From the NCBI GenBank assembly GCA_965652595.1, contig CBFGWO010000002.1:9805-73804 (forward strand): a stretch of 64,000 nt of DNA, written 5' to 3'. The position numbers and the translations under genes are program-made. Source of the DNA: Cellvibrio sp965652595. GTDB lineage: Bacteria; Pseudomonadota; Gammaproteobacteria; Pseudomonadales; Cellvibrionaceae. Shown in pieces: positions 59,709 through 64,000 of the stretch; positions within the stretch are counted from its first letter, which is position 1; each line of letters opens with the position of its first letter. The notes under the pieces were generated by a model. It worked only from the letters and a program-made list of their open reading frames with translations. It was not told the origin of the DNA and searched no databases.

Positions 59709-60962
59709 ATGGCTCGTGCAGTGACTCACACCCTCGATCTGGATATCGCCCTTATTGGCGGCGGTATTGCCGGGCTCTGGCTGGTGAATCGACTGCGGCG
59801 AGCAGGCTACAACACCGCGCTCTTTGAACAGCGGGCTTTGGGCGGCGAACAGACTATCGCCTCCCAGGGCATGATCCACGGCGGGGTTAAATACACCCTG
59901 GCGGGCGCTCTGAGTGGCGCCTCGGAAGCTATCGCCCAGATGCCTGATTTCTGGCGAGCTTGCCTTTCTCACAAGGGCGAATCTACCAGCGAAGACCAGC
60001 TGAACCTGAGCGACACCCGCCTGCTCAGCGATCATTTTTACCTCTGGTCACGCCAGAGCCTGAGCAGCCAGCTGGCGGGCTTTTTTGCCAGCAAGCTACT
60101 GCGCGGGCGCCTGCATAGCCTGCCCCGTGAGGACTTTCCGCCGCTACTGGCGGAGTCCGCTGGGGCTCTCTATCGCCTGGAGGATCTGGTGCTGGATGTG
60201 CCCTCGCTGGTTGCCAACCTGGCCCAGCTGGCGGGGCAGGATATCTGCCTGCTGCCGCACGACAGCCAGCTGACTTTATCCCCGGAGGGTCAGGCAGAAG
60301 TAGCGATCCCCGGCAAACAACCTCTGCGCGTCCGCGCCCGCCGCGTTATTTTGTGCGCCGGACGCGGCAATGGCGAACTGCTCAACACCCTTGGCCTGTC
60401 CCAGCCAGCCATGCAACTGCGCCCCTTGCAGCAGGTGATGGTCAGCCATCCGCAACTGCCCGAGTTTTACGGCCACTGCCTGGGTTTGGATAGCACCCCA
60501 CGCCTGACTGTTTCCAGTCACACTCTCACCGATGGTCAGCGCATCTGGTACCTGGGCGGCAGCCTGGCGGAAAAAGGTGCCCACCAAAGCCCCGATCAAG
60601 TGATTGCCAGTGCCCAGGCAGAGCTGGCCAAGCTACTGCCACAGTTGGATCTCACCGGCGCCCGCTGGGCCAGCCTGGCAGTTGTGCGAGCCGAAGCGCG
60701 CCAGCCTGGCCTGGTGCGCCCCGACAAAGCTTTTATCGATCATGCCCAGGGCGCACAGAATCTACTGGTCGCCTGGCCCACCAAACTCACCCTGGTGCCC
60801 GCCCTGGCGCAGGAAACACTGGCTATGCTGGGCGCACAAGGCATCACCCCCAGCGGCAACCAACACCCGCTAAGCCAATGGCTCTCCAAGCCGCCGCTTG
60901 CGAGCACCCCTTGGGACAAGGCTTTTGGCTCTTTATCGGAGGAGTCACCCACTCATGTCTGA
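59709..60962 (+). CDS. FAD-dependent oxidoreductase (DAO superfamily)
   Basis: 417 residues. N-terminal FAD-binding IALIGGGIAGLWLVNRL (about residues 13-29) with the ribose-binding acid in ALFEQ, then a DAO-type substrate domain. It is cytoplasmic. The substrate is not recognisable. It overlaps the following aldo/keto reductase by 8 bp and the group continues into hisI, so the four genes hisE included may share one transcript. Confidence 0.85.
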   Translation: MARAVTHTLDLDIALIGGGIAGLWLVNRLRRAGYNTALFEQRALGGEQTIASQGMIHGGVKYTLAGALSGASEAIAQMPDFWRACLSHKGESTSEDQLNLSDTRLLSDHFYLWSRQSLSSQLAGFFASKLLRGRLHSLPREDFPPLLAESAGALYRLEDLVLDVPSLVANLAQLAGQDICLLPHDSQLTLSPEGQAEVAIPGKQPLRVRARRVILCAGRGNGELLNTLGLSQPAMQLRPLQQVMVSHPQLPEFYGHCLGLDSTPRLTVSSHTLTDGQRIWYLGGSLAEKGAHQSPDQVIASAQAELAKLLPQLDLTGARWASLAVVRAEARQPGLVRPDKAFIDHAQGAQNLLVAWPTKLTLVPALAQETLAMLGAQGITPSGNQHPLSQWLSKPPLASTPWDKAFGSLSEESPTHV

Positions 60963-61800
60963 CACCTTCGCCAAACGTCCGCTCGGCCAAACCGGCATAG
61001 AGGTCAGCGCCCTTGGCTGGGGCACAGTCAAACTGGGGCGCAACACCCAGGTGAAATATCCCTCGGGCTTTGAACTGCCCGACGACAAAACCGCCGCGCA
61101 GCTGCTGCATCTGGTGCGTGACCTGGGCGTTAACCTGCTGGACACAGCCCCTGCCTACGGCACCAGTGAGGAGCGCCTGGGCAAGCTGCTCAAAGGGCAG
61201 CGTCAGGACTGGGTCATCTGCACCAAGGCGGGTGAATTTTTTGACGGCACCCAATCTCGCTTTGACTTTTCGTCCGCCGCCCTGCGCGAGTCAGTGGAAC
61301 AAAGCCTGCGTCGTCTGCGCAGTGACTACATCGACCTGCTACTGATACACTCCGACGGCGACGACAGCCGTCTGATTGAGCAAGCCGAGGTGTTTGCACC
61401 GCTGGAAGACCTCAAGCGCGCCGGGTGGATCAGGGCCTTTGGCATGTCCACCAAAACCTTGGGAGGGGGATTGCTGGCAGCACGCCATGCTGACGTGGTG
61501 ATGATCACCTACAACCCCGACCAGCGCGAAGAGGAACCCGTGATCGAAGAGTGTCAGCGGCTGAACAAGGGCCTGCTGGTGAAAAAGGCATTCGCTAGCG
61601 GCCATTTGGCGAGCAGCGGCCACCTGGCCGCAACCGGCGAGGATCAGCAGGACCCGGTGAGCACCAGCCTGGAACTAGTGCTGGGCCATCCGGGCGTAAC
61701 CAGCGCAGTCATCGGCAGCATCAATCCCGAGCATCTGCGCGAGAACCTGCGCAAGGCCAAGGCAATTCTCAACGCGGTAAAGGCAGTAAAAACCCTATGA
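60955..61800 (+). CDS. Aldo/keto reductase
   Basis: 281 residues with the NADPH-barrel pattern: GWGTVKLGR, the catalytic LLDTAPAYGTSEERLG (Asp and Tyr), CTKAG (Lys), and LLIHSDGDD where a catalytic His is expected. The ATG at 60955 lies within the end of the upstream oxidoreductase, with GGAGGAG about ten bases before. Its stop overlaps the hisI start (ATGA). Substrate unknown. Confidence 0.88.
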   Translation: MSDTFAKRPLGQTGIEVSALGWGTVKLGRNTQVKYPSGFELPDDKTAAQLLHLVRDLGVNLLDTAPAYGTSEERLGKLLKGQRQDWVICTKAGEFFDGTQSRFDFSSAALRESVEQSLRRLRSDYIDLLLIHSDGDDSRLIEQAEVFAPLEDLKRAGWIRAFGMSTKTLGGGLLAARHADVVMITYNPDQREEEPVIEECQRLNKGLLVKKAFASGHLASSGHLAATGEDQQDPVSTSLELVLGHPGVTSAVIGSINPEHLRENLRKAKAILNAVKAVKTL

Positions 61801-62195
61801 GTGACAACCCCCAAAGCCAGGACTGGCTAAACGCGGTAAAGTGGGACGATCAGGGCCTGGTGCCCGCCATCGCCCAGGACGCCAACACCGGGCGCATCCT
61901 GATGATGGCCTGGATGAATCGCGAGGCGCTGCAATTAACGGCCGCCGAAATGCGCGGTATTTACTGGTCACGCTCACGCAATCAACTCTGGCGCAAGGGT
62001 GAAAGCTCAGGTCATGTGCAGCAGGTTCACGAAATTCGCCTGGATTGCGATGGCGATGTGATAGTGCTGCAAATTACCCAGCAGGGTGGCATTGCCTGTC
62101 ACACGGGACGCGAATCCTGTTTTTACCAACTGCTGCGCGATGGCCAGTGGTGCACTATCGACCCGGTGCTTAAAGATCCAAACGACATTTATTAA
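61797..62195 (+). CDS. hisI: HisI, phosphoribosyl-AMP cyclohydrolase
   Basis: 132 residues, the third step of histidine synthesis. Metal-binding motifs: LDCDGDVI (Asp ligands) and the cysteines in GGIACHTGRESCF. Its function is single-domain, with HisE encoded separately 30 bp downstream, the arrangement seen in many Pseudomonas-like bacteria where hisIE precede tatABC. Confidence 0.95.
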   Translation: MSDNPQSQDWLNAVKWDDQGLVPAIAQDANTGRILMMAWMNREALQLTAAEMRGIYWSRSRNQLWRKGESSGHVQQVHEIRLDCDGDVIVLQITQQGGIACHTGRESCFYQLLRDGQWCTIDPVLKDPNDIY

Positions 62196-62225
62196 CCCCA
62201 CAGCTATTTATTGATCGAGCAACGC

Positions 62226-62564
62226 ATGAACGCGAATGACATATTGCAACAGCTGACCCAGGTGCTGGAGGAGCGCAAGGCGAGTGGTGATCCCGCCAGC
62301 TCTTACGTGGCCAGCCTGCACTACAAAGGGCTGAACAAAATTCTCGAAAAAGTTGGCGAGGAGTGCACCGAAACACTGCTCGCTGCCAAAGACGCCCAGA
62401 TCAGCGGCGACAACCGCGAACTGATCTATGAAACCGCAGATCTCTGGTTTCACAGCCTGGTGATGCTCTCGCATCTGGGCACCAATGCCCAAGCAGTTCT
62501 GGACGAACTGGCACGGCGTTTCGATCTTTCCGGCTTGGAAGAAAAAGCCAAGCGGTCGCAATAA
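62226..62564 (+). CDS. hisE: HisE, phosphoribosyl-ATP pyrophosphatase
   Basis: 112 residues, the second step of histidine synthesis. The all-alpha MazG-like fold shows KVGEECTETLLAAKD, the metal-binding acidic helix, and ELIYETADLWFHSLVML. I use ATG 62226; an in-frame TTG at 62211 would add five residues. tatA follows after 33 bp. Confidence 0.94.
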   Translation: MNANDILQQLTQVLEERKASGDPASSYVASLHYKGLNKILEKVGEECTETLLAAKDAQISGDNRELIYETADLWFHSLVMLSHLGTNAQAVLDELARRFDLSGLEEKAKRSQ

Positions 62565-62597
62565 TTTTATCAACACTCTCTACTGAGGAATTGTTTC

Positions 62598-62855
62598 ATG
62601 GGTATTAGCGGTATAGGTATTTGGCAACTGCTCATCATTCTTGCCATTGTGGTAATGCTGTTTGGCACCAAGCGCTTGCGCTCCATCGGCAGCGACCTGG
62701 GCGGTGCGATCAAGGGCTTTAAAAAATCCATGAGCGATGAAGACGCCGAAAAGGAAGCAGGCGATAAAAAAGACGAGCCCAAAAATCTCGACAGCAAAAA
62801 TGCCGAGAGCGCCGAGGCGAGCACACAGGCCAAAGAAAAAACCGAGCAAAAATAA
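62598..62855 (+). CDS. tatA: TatA, twin-arginine translocase pore subunit
   Basis: 85 residues: short N-terminal membrane helix (IWQLLIILAIVVML), the FGTKRL hinge, an amphipathic helix (LGGAIKGFKKSM) and an acidic/lysine-rich tail. It forms the variable pore that exports folded proteins. First gene of tatABC. Confidence 0.95.
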   Translation: MGISGIGIWQLLIILAIVVMLFGTKRLRSIGSDLGGAIKGFKKSMSDEDAEKEAGDKKDEPKNLDSKNAESAEASTQAKEKTEQK

Positions 62856-62885
62856 TCCCGCCCCGGCGGTGCGATAGGTACTCAC

Positions 62886-63311
62886 GTGTTTGATATCGGT
62901 TTTTTTGAACTTCTGATCATCGCCATTGTAGGCCTGGTGGTGATTGGCCCTGAGCGCTTGCCGGAAACCGTGCGTAGCATCAGCCTGTGGATTGGTCGGT
63001 TAAAACGCAGCCTGCGCGAAACCCGTAGCGAACTGGAAAAGCAACTGGGCGCCGATGACATCCGGCGTCAACTGCACAATGAAGAGGTCATGCAAAGCCT
63101 GGAGCGCACCCGCCGCGAGGTGGAGGCCAGCATGCATCAGGCCATGAGCGAAGGCGGCAAGGACACAAGCGACAGTGGTCAGAAAAATGACCCGGACGCT
63201 GAGGAGCGCAGCAAGCCGCGCACCTATGCCGCAGAAGAACCCCTGCCCGACCATGCGCACGGCAGCGCAGCGGCGCCAGTCACTCCCCCCACAGATCAAC
63301 CCAAGCCCTAA
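62886..63311 (+). CDS. tatB: TatB, twin-arginine translocase receptor subunit
   Basis: 141 residues: N-terminal helix (FDIGFFELLIIAIVGLVVIG) with GPERLP, long amphipathic region (residues about 30-85) and a polar tail. With TatC it recognises RR signals. tatC begins 4 bp after its stop codon. Confidence 0.94.
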   Translation: MFDIGFFELLIIAIVGLVVIGPERLPETVRSISLWIGRLKRSLRETRSELEKQLGADDIRRQLHNEEVMQSLERTRREVEASMHQAMSEGGKDTSDSGQKNDPDAEERSKPRTYAAEEPLPDHAHGSAAAPVTPPTDQPKP

Positions 63312-63314
63312 CCT

Positions 63315-64000
63315 ATGACCTCACAACCGGATCAAGAGCTGCCTCTGGTGGCGCATTTGATTGAGCTACGCAATCGCCTGCTGCGCATTATTGTGGTGGT
63401 AGTGTTGTTGTTTTGCGGACTTTTTTATTTCGCCAACGATATCTACTACCTGATATCAGCACCGCTCCAAAAATTGCTGCCGGAAACCAGCAGCATGATC
63501 GCAACCGATGTGATCTCGCCCTTTTTAACGCCGCTTAAGCTGACGTTTTTTAGTGCGGTGATTCTCGCGATCCCCTACATCCTTTATCAGGTGTGGGCCT
63601 TTGTGGCACCAGGACTCTACAAACACGAAAAGCGCCTGATTTTTCCGCTGATGACATCGAGTGTTCTGCTGTTTTATGCGGGCATGGCCTTCGCCTACTT
63701 TGTGGTGTTTCCGCTATTGTTTTCGTTTATCACCGGCATTGGTCTGACCGGCGTTAACACCATGACCGATATCACCAAGTATCTGGATTTTGTGCTGCAA
63801 ATGTTTTTTGCCTTCGGTCTGGCCTTTGAAATCCCCATCGCGACAGTATTGTTAATTCACGCTGGCGTGATCAGCCCGGATGGGCTCACCAAAAAACGGC
63901 CCTACATTGTTGTCGGCTGTTTTGTGGTGGGCATGTTGCTGACACCGCCAGATGTATTTTCACAAATACTCTTGGCCATCCCCATGTGGATGCTGTTTGA
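63315..64000 (+). CDS. tatC: TatC, twin-arginine translocase core (cut by window end)
   Basis: The ATG at 63315 opens a frame that runs without a stop to 64000 (228 codons). It begins MTSQPDQELPLVAHLIELRNRLL, with the conserved HLIELRNR motif, followed by five visible membrane helices and YQVWAFVAPGLYKHEKR. About 20-30 residues of the C-terminus should lie beyond the window. It is the RR-signal receptor and acts with TatA and TatB. Confidence 0.95.
   Translation, partial: MTSQPDQELPLVAHLIELRNRLLRIIVVVVLLFCGLFYFANDIYYLISAPLQKLLPETSSMIATDVISPFLTPLKLTFFSAVILAIPYILYQVWAFVAPGLYKHEKRLIFPLMTSSVLLFYAGMAFAYFVVFPLLFSFITGIGLTGVNTMTDITKYLDFVLQMFFAFGLAFEIPIATVLLIHAGVISPDGLTKKRPYIVVGCFVVGMLLTPPDVFSQILLAIPMWMLF

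Noticed and set aside
1..64000. Insertion sequences, integrases, tRNA genes, CRISPR arrays
   Set aside because: I looked for transposase-like proteins, repeated arrays and cloverleaf sequences in the gaps and found none. The island shows no obvious mobile-element border.

Overview
The window is a nitrate/NO-respiration island plus flanking housekeeping genes from a Gammaproteobacterium. A Cellvibrionaceae-like host is my best guess, because of the polyserine linker in a DUF1800 lipoprotein, the large TonB receptor of the type common in carbohydrate-degrading Cellvibrionales, a PEP-CTERM protein, and the gammaproteobacterial gene orders (ubiUV/ubiT, hisIE-tatABC). The species cannot be fixed from sequence reading alone.

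Layout: (1) 1-5.3 kb, anaerobic biosynthesis: ubiV-ubiU with divergent ubiT (O2-independent ubiquinone hydroxylation) and nrdG-nrdD (class III ribonucleotide reductase). (2) 5.3-15.3 kb: two nitrate/nitrite carriers, a universal stress protein, an outer-membrane porin, a CBS protein, a solitary SdhB-type iron-sulfur protein, a cytochrome P450 with a small unknown partner, and gdhA. (3) 15.3-20.7 kb, NO defence: qNor and RIC/YtfE diverging from DUF454-nnrS-nsrR across a mirror-image pair of NsrR-type operators. (4) 20.8-27.6 kb: PEP-CTERM protein, SirB, CusAB-type Cu/Ag efflux and a small Cys/His protein. (5) 27.6-36.6 kb: narGHJI followed by a parvulin and hemN. (6) 37-46.6 kb: narX and narL, separated by a TonB receptor, a haem-c/FG-GAP protein and a divergent NarK homologue. 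(7) 46.6-51.3 kb, molybdenum cofactor: moeA, moaA (with a Moco riboswitch) and moaB, interrupted by TrhP and a YfhL-type ferredoxin. (8) 51.4-64 kb: MipA/DUF3019, FG-GAP lipoprotein, waaA, DUF1501/DUF1800, an oxidoreductase pair, hisIE and tatABC (tatC cut by the window end).

How it works together: nitrate enters through the NarK carriers and is reduced by NarGHI, matured by NarJ with cofactor from MoaA/MoaB/MoeA; electrons come from ubiquinone made without O2 by UbiUVT, and haem from HemN. NO is removed by qNor and damage repaired by RIC under NsrR. No nitrite reductase (nirS, nirK, nirBD, nrfA) and no N2O reductase is in the window.

The most notable pattern is regulatory. At least seven intergenic regions carry 16-bp palindromes with the NarL 7-2-7 architecture (TACYYMT-N2-AKRRGTA), some paired with FNR/Anr boxes (TTGAT-N4-ATCAA). 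They mark nitrate genes but also genes with no known role in nitrate respiration: the P450 pair, the orphan sdhB, the haem-c/FG-GAP protein and trhP. The P450 plus its small unknown partner, with a possible small RNA in front, is the best candidate for an undescribed system.
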